A stretch of 64,000 nucleotides of DNA from Phycisphaerae bacterium (GTDB lineage Bacteria > Planctomycetota > Phycisphaerae > Phycisphaerales > SM1A02). The translations under genes and the position numbers were made by a program. The notes under the pieces are model-generated. The model was not told the DNA's origin. It did not search any database and worked only from the letters and a program-made list of their open reading frames with translations. The DNA is taken from assembly GCA_002862305.1 (NCBI GenBank), contig PKCS01000009.1:39479-103478 (forward strand), in the 5' to 3' direction. Positions 1-9,171 of this stretch are shown piece by piece (positions within the stretch are counted from its first letter, which is position 1; each line of letters begins with the position of its first letter).

Positions 1-1
1 C

Positions 2-391
2 GAGCAGGCCCGCTCCGGTCTCGAGCAGTCCCATCCCGAGCACACCTTCGAAGGGTTCTCACGGGCCCGCGCGGTCATCACCGAACTGATCTCGGGGCTT
101 GATCGGGAAGTCGCCCCCGAGCTCTGCGACCGCCTCAACGGGCTCTACACCTTCCTGTTCACCCGGCTGGTCAGCGCCTCCAGCGAACGCTCGATCGAGG
201 CCTGCGACGAGGTCCTCGAACTGCTTCGCTACGAGCAGGAGACCTGGACCCGACTGGTCGAGGCTCTCGGCCGGGAGAACGACTCGGCCTCGAGGATGAG
301 CGAGCTTCCGGATGCACCGCTCCCGGGCGTGTCCGGTCCAGGATCGGGCCTCGACCTCCCCGCGGGGGCGCGCATCTCCGCCACCGGCTAG
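2..391 (+). CDS. fliS: Flagellar export chaperone FliS, C-terminal part
   Basis: The reading frame is open from the window edge to a TAG at 389-391, so the 5' end is missing. The visible 129 residues contain the amphipathic helices typical of FliS, including a stretch reading LNGLYTFLFTRLVSAS followed by a helix ending LLRYEQETW. FliS is a cytoplasmic chaperone that binds the C-terminus of flagellin and keeps it unpolymerised before export. The last 30 residues are a low-complexity Gly/Pro/Ser tail beyond the usual family end. The stop codon overlaps that of the convergent flippase gene by two bases. The rest of a flagellar operon probably lies to the left. The call rests on recognised pattern, not on a search. 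Confidence 0.75.
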   Translation, partial: EQARSGLEQSHPEHTFEGFSRARAVITELISGLDREVAPELCDRLNGLYTFLFTRLVSASSERSIEACDEVLELLRYEQETWTRLVEALGRENDSASRMSELPDAPLPGVSGPGSGLDLPAGARISATG

Positions 392-2307
392 GCGGCCTTC
401 GCCCGGCGGAGCTTGCGCCACACCTCGCCGGTCACCCCGAGCAGCTCCCGGTACCGTGCGGGTTCGACCAGCCTGATCAGCAGGATGTAGGCCGCCAGGG
501 CGACCAGGAGCATCAGCGGGCACCAGACCAGCAACGCGAGCCAGTCCGGGGTGATCGACCGGGAGCCGAGGGCCACCAGGACGAACGGCAGGCACGCCAG
601 CATCGGCAACCCGTTGATGCGGATGACCTCGAGCACCGAGTGCTCGTGTCGCACGCAGAGCCAGATCATGATCTGCGGGAACAGCGTGAAGAGCACGAAC
701 ATGCCCCAGGTGAGTCCGATGGCTCCGCCCGCCCAGCTGGCGAGGGCCGCGGTACCGATGAAGAACACCGTCTGGACGAACTGGATCCTGAACCACGTCC
801 CGAACCTGCCGGTCCCCTTCAGCACCGAGGTGCACAGCGACTGCGTCGCCGAGAAGGACTGGGCGATCAGGAGGATCGCCGCGATCTCGATCGCAGGATT
901 CCACTGGGCCCCGAACACCACCGGTATCAGCACCGGAGTGACCGCGGCCGCTCCGATGAACAGGGGCATCGTGAACCCGCTGATGGTCCGTGCGGCCCGC
1001 ATGAATCCGTGACTCACCCTCCGGGGGTCGTTCTGGAGGTTGCTGAAGATCGGCACCAGGGCATTGGAGAGGTTCACGGTCAGCACCACGTTGACCTGGA
1101 CCGAGATCAGCGTCGCCCAGGTGTAGTAGCCGGTCTCGGAGCTGCTCGCGAACACCGCCAGCACCAGGGCGGGAACCTGCCGGCTGGCTCCGATCGACCA
1201 CTGGCCGATCCAGAGCAGGATCGCGTCCTTCAACAGGGGGAGGATCGGTTCCCGGTCCGCCGCCTCGATCTTCGGGAGCGCCCCGGAGATGCGTGCGGAG
1301 TTGATCAGGACCGTCAGGGGGAACAGCACCACCGGGAGCACCAGCCCGATCGCGCCTCCCCCCATGAGCACCACCCCGATCGCGATCCCGTACCCGATCA
1401 CGTCGCCCACCAGGGTCCCGAACGCGATCTGCTCGAACCGGAGGGTCAGGGTGGCGGCGGCCGCGAAGGGGGTGGCGAGCAGGTTGATCAGCGGCCGGAT
1501 CCCCAGCAGCACGATCATCACCAGCAGGACGTTCGACCGTGCCGGGATCCCCAGCACCTCCATCACGTCGCTGGCGACCGAGTCACCGGTCTCCAGCACC
1601 GCGGTCCGACCATCCGGCGATCCGATCGTCAGTCGATCGGTGGCCGCGTCCAGCGAGGCCAGCACGCGTCCGTTCCCGAAGGTCTCGGCGAGGGTGGCAT
1701 TGAGCAGCGCGGCGTACTGGTCGATCGTGGTCGAGCCGTCCACCGCCACGGGCAGCCGGAACCGGCCCTCCACGTCGCCGCACCGGAGCGAGACCTCGCC
1801 CCGGAGGTTCCCGATCAGATCGGGCAACGGCGGATCGGATCGGATCTCCGCCAGGGTGGTGGTTCCCCGCGCCGTCCCTCCGTCGATCGTCCGGATCTCG
1901 TCCCCCGACCGGACCGAGATGAACTGCGCCGCCAGGAGGATCGCCACCGCACTCGCCACGCTCGCGAAGGACAGCAGCTTCCAGGCGCTCGGGAGCGCGT
2001 TGGCGAGGCGCTCGCCCCGCTGCACCAGCAGGTCCTTCAGTGATTCCGGCCGGACCACGCTCAGGAGGGCGTTGATCCCCAGCGCCACCGCCACCAGCCC
2101 GAAGTCGCTGGGGACCAGGAGCCTCGCGAAGATGATCTGGCAGACCAGGGTGAGCGAGCGTCCGACCCCGGTCTGGATCATGCTGACCAGGGATCCCCGG
2201 ATCGCGTCGCCCTTGTACCCCCGCGGGCCCCGGGAGCCACGTCCCTCGTCGCCGGATTCCAGCGCTCCGGGAGGGGGGGCTTCGCGTTCGCTGCCGGGAT
2301 CAGTCAT
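388..2307 (-). CDS. Polysaccharide flippase (MOP/Wzx type) with flagellin-hook-like insert
   Basis: A 639-residue polytopic protein with about 12 hydrophobic segments and the MOP-exporter N-terminal pattern (VCQIIFARLLVPSDFGLVAV). It should translocate lipid-linked oligosaccharide repeat units across the inner membrane. Residues 1-35 are a Gly/Pro-rich polar extension. Residues about 133-257, between the third and fourth membrane segments, form a hydrophilic insert absent from ordinary flippases. The insert resembles the Flagellin_IN motif of FliD/flagellin (a STTIDQYAALLNA helix, then VLASLD and DRLTIGSPDG strands). By topology the insert should be periplasmic. Neighbours are an O-antigen ligase-like gene (divergent) and fliS (convergent). 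The flippase call is firm; the insert assignment is by eye. Confidence 0.85.
   Translation of the reverse strand: MTDPGSEREAPPPGALESGDEGRGSRGPRGYKGDAIRGSLVSMIQTGVGRSLTLVCQIIFARLLVPSDFGLVAVALGINALLSVVRPESLKDLLVQRGERLANALPSAWKLLSFASVASAVAILLAAQFISVRSGDEIRTIDGGTARGTTTLAEIRSDPPLPDLIGNLRGEVSLRCGDVEGRFRLPVAVDGSTTIDQYAALLNATLAETFGNGRVLASLDAATDRLTIGSPDGRTAVLETGDSVASDVMEVLGIPARSNVLLVMIVLLGIRPLINLLATPFAAAATLTLRFEQIAFGTLVGDVIGYGIAIGVVLMGGGAIGLVLPVVLFPLTVLINSARISGALPKIEAADREPILPLLKDAILLWIGQWSIGASRQVPALVLAVFASSSETGYYTWATLISVQVNVVLTVNLSNALVPIFSNLQNDPRRVSHGFMRAARTISGFTMPLFIGAAAVTPVLIPVVFGAQWNPAIEIAAILLIAQSFSATQSLCTSVLKGTGRFGTWFRIQFVQTVFFIGTAALASWAGGAIGLTWGMFVLFTLFPQIMIWLCVRHEHSVLEVIRINGLPMLACLPFVLVALGSRSITPDWLALLVWCPLMLLVALAAYILLIRLVEPARYRELLGVTGEVWRKLRRAKAA
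1537..1911 (-). other. Region encoding the flagellin-IN-like insert of the flippase
   Basis: Codons for about residues 133-257 of the flippase. The segment lacks hydrophobic helices and alternates short strands with one amphipathic helix. The order of strand, ST-T-x-D-x-(A)LLN helix, V-x-ASLD, and L-x-I-x-S-x-DG matches the repeat motif of FliD and some flagellins. The flanking sequence resumes as normal flippase transmembrane helices on both sides. Domain identity is inferred by pattern. Confidence 0.55.
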
Positions 2308-2423
2308 CGTCGTTTATCCGCCGCCGTGGTCTGGGCGATCCGTCCCCCATGACCGCTTTCTGGATGCAGTTGTCCGATCAATCATATCGAGAAACCCGGT
2401 TCAAGCCGATAATGCTCCTGTAG

Positions 2424-3812
2424 TTGAGAACCTACCCTGCGCTGGGACACCTGCTGATGCTGATCCTTGGCTTCCTGTTCATCATCGCCGTCGTGGTCGC
2501 CTTCGGCCTGGCACTCCTGAGGCCGTGGTTCTGCTTCGTGCTGCTCATCGGCTTCGTCCCCATCGAGGGCGTCATCCAGACCTACTTCCCGTTCTTCGCC
2601 TCCGACGCCAATCGGCCCCTGCTCAACTACACCGTCGCCCTCACCGGGGCGGCCACCGTGGCGATCCGGTTCTTCCGGGAACCCGACTCGTTCCGCAACG
2701 CGGTCAACCCGGTGCTGGTGCTGGTGATCATCCTCCAGTTCCTCGGCTACGCGGCGCTCCTCTGGACCCCCGACTACCCCAACGGCCTCGCGCTCACCTG
2801 GTCCAAGGCCCCGTACTCCATCCTGTACCTGCTGCTCACTCCGCTGCTCATCTCGACCCTTCCCGAGTTCGGCCGGGCCCGCATCCCCTTCATCTTCGTC
2901 TCGACCGCCGTGCTGATGTTCCTGGTGGCCAGTCCCAACGTCCGGTTCGAGAACGCCCGGCTGGTCAACTACATCGGTGCCGGGATGAAGACCGGGGTGC
3001 TCGCCAACGGCCAGCTCGGGGTGCTGGTCCTGATCTTCGTGGCCCTGATGACCTACCAGGGCACCCGCAAGCTGGTCTTTCCCCTCGCGGCCTTCGCGGG
3101 TCTCTACGGCCTCGGGATCGGCTTCTACACCGGGGCCCGCGGCCAGGTCATGGCCGGGATCCTCGTGGTCTTCCTCGCCTACCCCTTCGCGCGTCGCATC
3201 AAGAACTTCGGGAACTTCATGACCATCGGGGCCGGTCTGGGGATCTTCCTGCTCCTGATGCTGCTGTCCATACGGTTCTTCATCGGCGACGGCAACGCCG
3301 ATCGCTGGACGTTCGAGAGCCTCGCCAGCGGTGGGGGTCGCGCGGAGATCGTCGGGGTGTCCCTCGCGGCCTACTTCAGCAACCCGGGGTCCTGGTTGCT
3401 CGGTGCCGGGACCGGCAGCTTCTCCGAGCTGATGAACAACGAGCATGTCTACCCCCACAACTACTTCGTCGAGGCGCTGCTCGAACTGGGCCTGGTGGGA
3501 TTCGTGGTCTACCTCGCGATCCTGTTTCTCGTCGCCCGCAGTGCCTACCAGCTCTACGTCAGGCACCGGGAGGACGACTACCTGCGTCCCATCGTGGTGC
3601 TCCTCATCGGGGTCGCGCTGTTCGTGCTGCTGATCTCCCTCAAGCAGGGGACCGTGCATTCCCCGGGACACACCTTCGTGTGGTTCCTGCTCATCGCCAG
3701 GCTGAACGCCCGCGACCTCTCCGAGGAGTCCCGCGAACTGCAGGCCGAGGACCCCCCCGCCGAGGAGTACCACGAGTCCGAAGCCATGGACGAGAGGCTC
3801 GAACATGCCTGA
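2424..3812 (+). CDS. O-antigen ligase/polymerase-like membrane protein
   Basis: About 462 residues with roughly ten transmembrane helices and a large non-membrane loop. The C-terminal part has the Wzy_C/O-antigen ligase signature region: PHNYFVEALLELGLVGF, where the His-Asn and following Leu-Gly are typical. Proteins of this type polymerise repeat units or ligate glycan to an acceptor on the periplasmic face. Residues after 430 form a charged cytoplasmic tail. The start shown is a TTG, 11-13 nt after a GATAAT hexamer near 2409. An ATG eleven codons later (about 2457) directly before the first membrane helix is an alternative. It lies divergent to the flippase and is followed closely by a glycosyltransferase. 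Ligase versus polymerase cannot be decided here. Confidence 0.8.
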   Translation: MRTYPALGHLLMLILGFLFIIAVVVAFGLALLRPWFCFVLLIGFVPIEGVIQTYFPFFASDANRPLLNYTVALTGAATVAIRFFREPDSFRNAVNPVLVLVIILQFLGYAALLWTPDYPNGLALTWSKAPYSILYLLLTPLLISTLPEFGRARIPFIFVSTAVLMFLVASPNVRFENARLVNYIGAGMKTGVLANGQLGVLVLIFVALMTYQGTRKLVFPLAAFAGLYGLGIGFYTGARGQVMAGILVVFLAYPFARRIKNFGNFMTIGAGLGIFLLLMLLSIRFFIGDGNADRWTFESLASGGGRAEIVGVSLAAYFSNPGSWLLGAGTGSFSELMNNEHVYPHNYFVEALLELGLVGFVVYLAILFLVARSAYQLYVRHREDDYLRPIVVLLIGVALFVLLISLKQGTVHSPGHTFVWFLLIARLNARDLSEESRELQAEDPPAEEYHESEAMDERLEHA

Positions 3813-3839
3813 TCTCGCCGCTCCAAGGATGGTGGATCC

Positions 3840-4991
3840 GTGACCAGCGTGGGCATCGTGCAGCCGATCATCCCGAGCTACCGGCAGCCCGTCTTCGCCG
3901 AGCTGGCCCGCCGGCCGGGGATCGACCTGACGGTGTACGCCCCCCTCGGGAGAAGCCATGGGTCGCTGCCCGGCACCGGGGCGGTCGACGACTACGCCAC
4001 GGTGGATGTCTCCGCCCGCAACGCGGGCCCGTTCGTCTGGGACCCGGGGTCGCTCGAGGCGGCCCGGGCCGGACACGAGGTCCTGATCCTCTCCTGGCAG
4101 CCGCGGGCGCTCTTCCTGAGGCGAGCCCTTCGCACCGCACGTCGACTCGGGGTGGGCACCATCATCTGGGGACACGGCTACAGCAAGAACGACTCGCCGA
4201 TGCGTCGTCGGCTCCGGCTCCGGCCCGCCCGCCTCGCGGACGCCTGCCTGTACTACGCGCCCGCCACCGCGGCCCGCGCCCCCCTCGACGGGATCGAGCC
4301 CGAACGGGCGTTCTCCGCCCCGAACGCGATCGACCAGAGCGCGATCGAGGCCGCGAAGTCGAAGTGGGCCGAGGTTCCGGGACGACTCCGGGCGTTCCAG
4401 ACGAGTGCGGGCATCGATCCCGAGCGGACCCTGATCTTCATCTCGCGGATCGAGGAGGACAAGCGGCTGGAGCTCCTCCTGGAGGCCATGCCGCACGTGC
4501 TCGAGGCCGACCCCCGGATGACGCTCCTGGTGGTCGGGGAAGGCACTGCACGCGCCTCGGCGGAGGCGTACTCGGACTCCCTGGGCCTCGGGGACTCGGT
4601 CCGGTTCCTCGGCGCGATCTACGACGAGGAGGAACTCGCCGGCTGGTGCCTGTCCTCGATCTGCATGACCTATCCCGTGGCGGTGGGATTGAGCGTGATG
4701 CACGCCTTCGGCTACGGGCTCCCGGTGCTCACCTCCGACGACCTCGCCAGCCACAACCCCGAGATCAACGCGATACGCGACGGGGTGAACGGGATGCTCT
4801 ATCGGGAGGGCGACGTGCGCTCGCTCGCGGATGCGATCATCCGGCTGGCCGGGGATCCCGAACTGAGGCGGCGGATGTCGTTGGCCGCCCTGGACTCGGT
4901 ACGGGGACCGGACGGATGGACGGTCGAGAACATGGTCGACGGGTTCGTCCGCTGCATCGAGGCCGTACGGTCGATGCACCAGCGTGGCTGA
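3840..4991 (+). CDS. Glycosyltransferase family 4
   Basis: A 383-residue GT-B fold enzyme expected to transfer a nucleotide-activated sugar to a growing glycan at the inner membrane. The N-terminal domain starts SVGIVQPIIPSYRQPVF. The C-terminal nucleotide-sugar domain has LIFISRIEEDKRLELLLEA and LLVVGEG. The usual EX7E pair is replaced in the segment VGLSVMHAFGYGLPVLTSDD, a form I recall from one GT4 subgroup. The start is a GTG at 3840 preceded by AAGGATGG. It lies 27 bp after the ligase-like gene and convergent to gmd. Substrate is unknown; fucose is possible from context. Confidence 0.85.
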   Translation: MTSVGIVQPIIPSYRQPVFAELARRPGIDLTVYAPLGRSHGSLPGTGAVDDYATVDVSARNAGPFVWDPGSLEAARAGHEVLILSWQPRALFLRRALRTARRLGVGTIIWGHGYSKNDSPMRRRLRLRPARLADACLYYAPATAARAPLDGIEPERAFSAPNAIDQSAIEAAKSKWAEVPGRLRAFQTSAGIDPERTLIFISRIEEDKRLELLLEAMPHVLEADPRMTLLVVGEGTARASAEAYSDSLGLGDSVRFLGAIYDEEELAGWCLSSICMTYPVAVGLSVMHAFGYGLPVLTSDDLASHNPEINAIRDGVNGMLYREGDVRSLADAIIRLAGDPELRRRMSLAALDSVRGPDGWTVENMVDGFVRCIEAVRSMHQRG

Positions 4992-5012
4992 CCTGCGGCG
5001 CCCGGCCTCCGG

Positions 5013-6062
5013 CTACTGGTCGTGGCCGCCGCCCGAGGGGATCTTGTGGCCGGCATCCACGAGGGTGCGTTCCTGGCGCGCGAGCTCGAGGTCGTGCTCG
5101 GCCATCATCACCGCCAGCTCCTCGACGCTGGTGCTGGCCTCCCAGCCGAGTCGTTCCCGGGCCAGGGAGGGATCACCCAGCAGTTCATCGACCTCCGCCG
5201 GGCGGAAGTAGCGCGGGTCGATCTCGATGTACCGCTCCGGGTCGAGCTCGTGGTGCTCGAACACCAGTTCGCAGAACCTCCGAACGGGGATCATCTTCCC
5301 GGTCGCCACCACGTAGTCACCCGGTTCCTCCTGCTGGAGCATCCTCCACATCGCGTCCACGTAGTCCCCGGCGAAGCCCCAGTCCCGCTGCGCATCGAGG
5401 TTCCCCAGGTAGAGCTTGTCCTGGAGCCCGAGCTTGATCCGCCCGGCGGCCCGGGTGATCTTCCGGGTGACGAACGTCTCGCCGCGCCGGGGGCTTTCGT
5501 GGTTGAAGAGGATGCCGCAGCTGGCGTGCAGCTCGTAGCTCTCCCGGTAGTTGACGGTGAGCCAGTGGCCGAACACCTTGGCGCATCCGTACGGGGACCT
5601 CGGGTAGAAGGGGGTGCGTTCGGTCTGCGGGACCTCCTGGACCTTCCCGAACATCTCAGAGGAACATGCCTGGTAGTAGCGGATCTGCTTGCCGGAGGAC
5701 TGCTGGCCGTCGCGGACGCCCTCCAGCAGGTTCGAAGTGCCCAGCGCCACGATGTTGGCGGTGTCGATCGGCTGGTCGAAGCTGACCCGGACGTGGCTCT
5801 GGGCCCCGAGGTTGTACACCTCGTCCGGCTGGATGCTCCTGATCAGCGCCGCCATCCGGGAACCGTCGGTCAGGTCCCCGTAGTGAAGCTTGAGCCTGGC
5901 GCTTTCCAGGTGGGGGTCCTCGTAGATGTGGTCGAGGCGGTCGGTGTTGAAGGTGGATGCTCGCCGGATCACCCCGTGCACCTCGTAGCCCTTGTCCAGG
6001 AGCTGTTCCGCGAGGTAGGACCCGTCCTGCCCTGTGATTCCGGTGATGAGCGCTGTCTTCAT
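5013..6062 (-). CDS. gmd: GDP-mannose 4,6-dehydratase
   Basis: A 349-residue extended short-chain dehydrogenase that converts GDP-D-mannose to GDP-4-keto-6-deoxy-D-mannose, the first step to GDP-L-fucose. It has the N-terminal NADP-binding motif [16 protein letters not shown] and the Gmd signature HGVIRRAST. The catalytic segment is ACSSEMFG, then [15 protein letters not shown] with the Tyr-x-x-x-Lys pair. Length is normal. It is divergent from fcl, which performs the next step; the two starts are about 130 bp apart. The short C-terminal tail after the last family motif is Gly/His-rich. Confidence 0.97.
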   Translation of the reverse strand: MKTALITGITGQDGSYLAEQLLDKGYEVHGVIRRASTFNTDRLDHIYEDPHLESARLKLHYGDLTDGSRMAALIRSIQPDEVYNLGAQSHVRVSFDQPIDTANIVALGTSNLLEGVRDGQQSSGKQIRYYQACSSEMFGKVQEVPQTERTPFYPRSPYGCAKVFGHWLTVNYRESYELHASCGILFNHESPRRGETFVTRKITRAAGRIKLGLQDKLYLGNLDAQRDWGFAGDYVDAMWRMLQQEEPGDYVVATGKMIPVRRFCELVFEHHELDPERYIEIDPRYFRPAEVDELLGDPSLARERLGWEASTSVEELAVMMAEHDLELARQERTLVDAGHKIPSGGGHDQ

Positions 6063-6193
6063 TGGTCTGTCAGGGTCCGTTCCTGGCTGGGGTCCGGAAC
6101 CCCCCGGGAATCACGTTCTCCGCGGGGGATTGGCGGTACCTCTCTGGTCTGACCGATGGTACGGTCTGTTGGTACCTAATCGGAGTGCTTGTC

Positions 6194-7138
6194 TTGGATC
6201 TTTCAAATAAGCGCATTTCCGTCACGGGCGGGGCCGGGTTCCTCGGTTCCTTCCTCCTCGAGCGACTTCATGCCCGGAACTGCGGGGAGATCTTCGTGCC
6301 CCGTCGCGAGGACTACGATCTGACCACCGAGCGAGGGGTGGCGGACTTTTATTCGGACGCTCGTCCGGACGTCGTCATCCACCTCGCCGCGGAGGTGGGC
6401 GGCATCGGCGCCAACCGCGACAACCCCGGCCGCTACTTCTACGCGAACATGGCGATGTCCCTTCACCTGATCGAGCATGCCCGGATCAACGGGATCGAGA
6501 AGTTCGTCCAGACCGGCACCATCTGCGCCTACCCCTGCCACACCCCGGTCCCCTTCGCGGAGGAGAACCTCTGGAACGGGTACCCCGAGCCGACGAACGC
6601 TCCCTACGGGGTGGCGAAGAAGGCGGCCCAGGTCATGCTCGACGGCTATCGCCGCCAGTACGGGCTGGCCGGCTGCTATCTGCTCCCGGTCAACCTGTAC
6701 GGACCACGCGACAACTTCGACCCCCACTCCTCGCACGTGATCCCGGCCCTGATCCGGAAGTGCGTGGAAGCCTGCGATTCGGGGAGTGACCACATCGAAT
6801 GCTGGGGGACCGGCTCGGCGAGTCGGGAGTTCCTCTACGTCGAGGACGCCGCCGAGGGGATCGTGCGGGCCACCGAGGTCATGGACGAGCCCACTCCGAT
6901 CAACCTGGGCACCTGCATGGAGATCACCATCAAGGACCTGGTCGAACTCATCGCCCGGCTCACCGGTTTCCAGGGCGAGATCCGCTGGGATCCCACGAAG
7001 CCCGACGGCCAGCCGCGCCGCTGCCTGGACACCAGTCGGGCCCGGGAGCTCCTCGACTGGGAGGCGGGGACCGGCTTCGAGGAGGGCCTGCGCGAGACCA
7101 TCGACTGGTACCGGGCGCACCGGGAGTCGATCAGGTGA
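6194..7138 (+). CDS. fcl: GDP-L-fucose synthase (epimerase/reductase)
   Basis: A 314-residue NAD(P)-dependent epimerase/reductase that turns GDP-4-keto-6-deoxymannose into GDP-L-fucose. The Rossmann motif [16 protein letters not shown] is at the N-terminus. Catalytic residues lie in [15 protein letters not shown] and [15 protein letters not shown] (Tyr-x-x-x-Lys). I start it at a TTG (6194), 8 nt after CGGAG; a GTG at 6185 would add three residues. An in-frame ATG at 6062 would add 44 residues that look like leader, not protein. Its 3' end (GATCAGGTGA) is the left edge of the duplicated glycosyltransferase unit that follows. Confidence 0.94.
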   Translation: MDLSNKRISVTGGAGFLGSFLLERLHARNCGEIFVPRREDYDLTTERGVADFYSDARPDVVIHLAAEVGGIGANRDNPGRYFYANMAMSLHLIEHARINGIEKFVQTGTICAYPCHTPVPFAEENLWNGYPEPTNAPYGVAKKAAQVMLDGYRRQYGLAGCYLLPVNLYGPRDNFDPHSSHVIPALIRKCVEACDSGSDHIECWGTGSASREFLYVEDAAEGIVRATEVMDEPTPINLGTCMEITIKDLVELIARLTGFQGEIRWDPTKPDGQPRRCLDTSRARELLDWEAGTGFEEGLRETIDWYRAHRESIR

Positions 7139-7244
7139 GCAACCTCCCGGTCAACCTCGAATCAAGCATCCCCCCCGAGCGCGTCACCGATCCCACCCCT
7201 CCTCCGTGCGGGTCGGCCTAGGACCCGTCTGGAAGGCCTGTTCA

Positions 7245-8138
7245 ATGTCCGCAGACGTCACGGTCCTCATCCTCACCAAGAACGAGGAATTCAACCTCCC
7301 CCACGCCCTCGAGAGCGTCTCGTCGTTCGCACGCCGGGTGGTGGTGGTGGACAGTGGAAGCACTGATCGCACCCTGGAGATCGCCCGGGAAGCGGGGGCC
7401 GACGTCTACGAGAACGAGTGGTACAACTACGCGACCCAGCTCAACTGGGGGCTCGACAACACCGGGATCGACACCACCTGGACGTTCCGGCTCGACGCGG
7501 ACGAGGTGGTGCTGCCGGAATTGCAGAAGTTTTTCCTCGAAGGGATCGATTCCGTCGCGGAGGACGTCGACGGGATCGAGATCCGCCGCAGGATGTACTT
7601 CCTGGGTCGGTGGATCAGGCATGGCGGGATCTACCCCAGCTACATGGTCCGCATCTTCAAGACCGGAAGGGTCCGCTGCGAGATGTCGCTCATGGACGAG
7701 CACATGGTGGTCGAGGGTGCGATCCACAGGGTGGAGGCCGACATCAAGGACGACAACACCAAGTCGATCCGCTGGTGGACGGCCAAGCACAACTGGTACT
7801 CGGACCGGGAACTCTTCGACATCCTCGAGCGACAGGGCACCGGCGGGGGTGCGGAGCTGGTCGTCCCCCGACTGTTCGGAACTCCCGTGGAGCGGAAGCG
7901 GTGGATGAAGACCAAGGTCTACGCCCGGGTCCCGCTCATGTTCCGGTCCACCCTCTACTACCTCTATCGCTACTACCTCAGGCTGGGCTTCCTCGACGGG
8001 CGCGAGGGCCAGATCTACCACTTCCTCCAGGCGTACTGGTACCGGTTCCTGGTCGACGCCAAGTTCTTCGAGACCAACCGGAATCCACGCATCAAGGAGG
8101 AGCTGGTCGAGGAGATCTACCAGTCCCTCAAGGACTAG
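7245..8138 (+). CDS. Glycosyltransferase family 2, copy 1
   Basis: A 297-residue GT-A fold enzyme of the WaaE/KdtX-like group. It begins SADVTVLILTKNEEFNL, with VVVVDSGSTDRTLEIA for nucleotide-sugar binding and FRLDADEVV as the DxD motif. The C-terminal half has the conserved strings WTAKHNWYSDREL and YLYRYYLRLGFLDG with FLQAYWYR near the end, shared with copy 2. It probably adds a sugar in the same glycan as its neighbours. The start ATG sits 9-10 nt after GGAAGG. It is followed 124 bp later by its paralogue of exactly the same length. Confidence 0.9.
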   Translation: MSADVTVLILTKNEEFNLPHALESVSSFARRVVVVDSGSTDRTLEIAREAGADVYENEWYNYATQLNWGLDNTGIDTTWTFRLDADEVVLPELQKFFLEGIDSVAEDVDGIEIRRRMYFLGRWIRHGGIYPSYMVRIFKTGRVRCEMSLMDEHMVVEGAIHRVEADIKDDNTKSIRWWTAKHNWYSDRELFDILERQGTGGGAELVVPRLFGTPVERKRWMKTKVYARVPLMFRSTLYYLYRYYLRLGFLDGREGQIYHFLQAYWYRFLVDAKFFETNRNPRIKEELVEEIYQSLKD

Positions 8139-8151
8139 GCTCACCGGAACC

Positions 8152-8173
8152 CCCGAACCCGAACCCGAACCCC
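8152..8173 (+). repeat. Short CCCGAA tandem repeat
   Basis: Three perfect copies of CCCGAA plus a partial fourth lie between the two GT2 genes. It is too short and too few to be a functional array; slippage-prone spacer DNA is the simplest reading. Confidence 0.6.
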
Positions 8174-8261
8174 AGATCCAAGGAACCGATCAGGTGAACC
8201 ATCCCCAGGTCCGACTCGAATCCGTCCGGAGAAGCCTAGAAACCGCAGGGAAGCCTGTTCA

Positions 8262-9155
8262 ATGTCCGCAGACATCACCGTTCTCATCCTGACCCTGAAC
8301 GAGGAGTGCAACCTCCCTCGCGCGCTCGAGAGCGTGTCGTCGTTCGCGCGACGGGTGGTGGTGGTGGACAGTGGCAGCACGGATCGAACCGTCGAGATCG
8401 CACGGGAGGCGGGCGCCGAGGTGTACGAGCACGCCTTCGTCAACCACGCGATCCAGGTGAACTGGGGACTGGACAACACCGGGATCTCCACGCCGTGGAT
8501 CTTCCGGCTCGATGCCGACGAGATCGTCATGCCCGAGCTCGCGGACTTCCTCGAGCACGGACTCGCTTCCGTTCCCGACGAGGTCGACGGCATAGAGATC
8601 CGGCGGCGGATTCGATTCCTGGGTCGCTGGATACGCCACGGAGGGGTGTACCCCAAGTACCTGGTGAGGATCTTCCGGACCGGTCGGGTCCGTTGCGAGA
8701 TGGCCTTCATGGACGAGCACATGGTGGTGGAGGGGCGCACCCAGCGGGTCAAGGCGGACATCAGCGACGAGAACGCGAAGCCCCTGCGTTGGTGGACCGC
8801 CAAGCACAACTGGTACTCCGATCGCGAGCTGTTCGAGCTGCTCGAGAGCGAGCGCGTCGCCACCCAGCCGGGTTCGGTCCAACCAAGGCTGCTCGGCACC
8901 TCGGTCGAGCGCACGCGCTGGTTGAAGACCAACGTCTACGGTCGCGGTCCGCTGGCGCTGAGGTCCTGGCTCTACTACCTCTACCGCTACTACCTGAAGC
9001 TGGGATTCCTCGACGGACCCGAAGGGAGGATCTACCACTTCCTCCAGGCCTACTGGTATCGCTTCCTGGTCGACGCCAAGTACTTCGAAGCCGGGAAGTA
9101 CCCGAGGATCAGGAAGGAACTGGTCGACAGGATCTCCAGCTCCCTCGAGGACTGA
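8262..9155 (+). CDS. Glycosyltransferase family 2, copy 2
   Basis: A 297-residue paralogue of the preceding gene, with the same layout: SADITVLILTLNEECNL at the start, VVVVDSGSTDRTVEIA, and FRLDADEIVMPEL as the acidic metal-binding motif. The strings WTAKHNWYSDRELF and YLYRYYLKLGFLDG recur. Divergence is concentrated in residues 60-85 and 200-225, which could shift acceptor choice. It converges with the acetyltransferase gene 16 bp downstream. The start ATG is set by the identical 21-bp block shared with copy 1. Which sugar it transfers is not visible. Confidence 0.9.
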   Translation: MSADITVLILTLNEECNLPRALESVSSFARRVVVVDSGSTDRTVEIAREAGAEVYEHAFVNHAIQVNWGLDNTGISTPWIFRLDADEIVMPELADFLEHGLASVPDEVDGIEIRRRIRFLGRWIRHGGVYPKYLVRIFRTGRVRCEMAFMDEHMVVEGRTQRVKADISDENAKPLRWWTAKHNWYSDRELFELLESERVATQPGSVQPRLLGTSVERTRWLKTNVYGRGPLALRSWLYYLYRYYLKLGFLDGPEGRIYHFLQAYWYRFLVDAKYFEAGKYPRIRKELVDRISSSLED

Positions 9156-9171
9156 GCGCGACCCGACCTCT

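Larger units (their letters stand above)
7129..8273 (+). repeat. Tandem duplication spanning two GT2 genes and their leaders
   Basis: GATCAGGTGA at 7129-7138 (the last codons of fcl) recurs at 8188-8197, and a 21-bp block around each start codon is identical at 7236-7256 and 8253-8273. The sequence between these landmarks is also recognisably related. The duplicated unit is thus about 1.0-1.06 kb and carried along the 3' tip of fcl. Confidence 0.75.

Noticed and set aside
2382..4979. An 865-codon minus-strand frame opposite the ligase-like and GT4 genes
   Set aside because: Composition (Glu/Gln/Asp/His-rich, no motif) is that of an antisense shadow of real genes.
1289..5437. A 1,382-codon open frame on the plus strand across the flippase, ligase and GT4 genes
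   Set aside because: Its translation is low-complexity Arg/Pro/Ser, typical of a shadow frame in GC-rich DNA. The overlapping genes have clear families, motifs and starts.
6150..6180. A -10 box for fcl in the two TGGTAC repeats upstream of it
   Set aside because: Neither copy gives a TANNNT at a suitable distance; the start is better explained by CGGAG before the TTG.
8152..8173. CCCGAA repeats considered as an array or regulatory repeat
   Set aside because: Only three to four units, no spacers and no associated genes.
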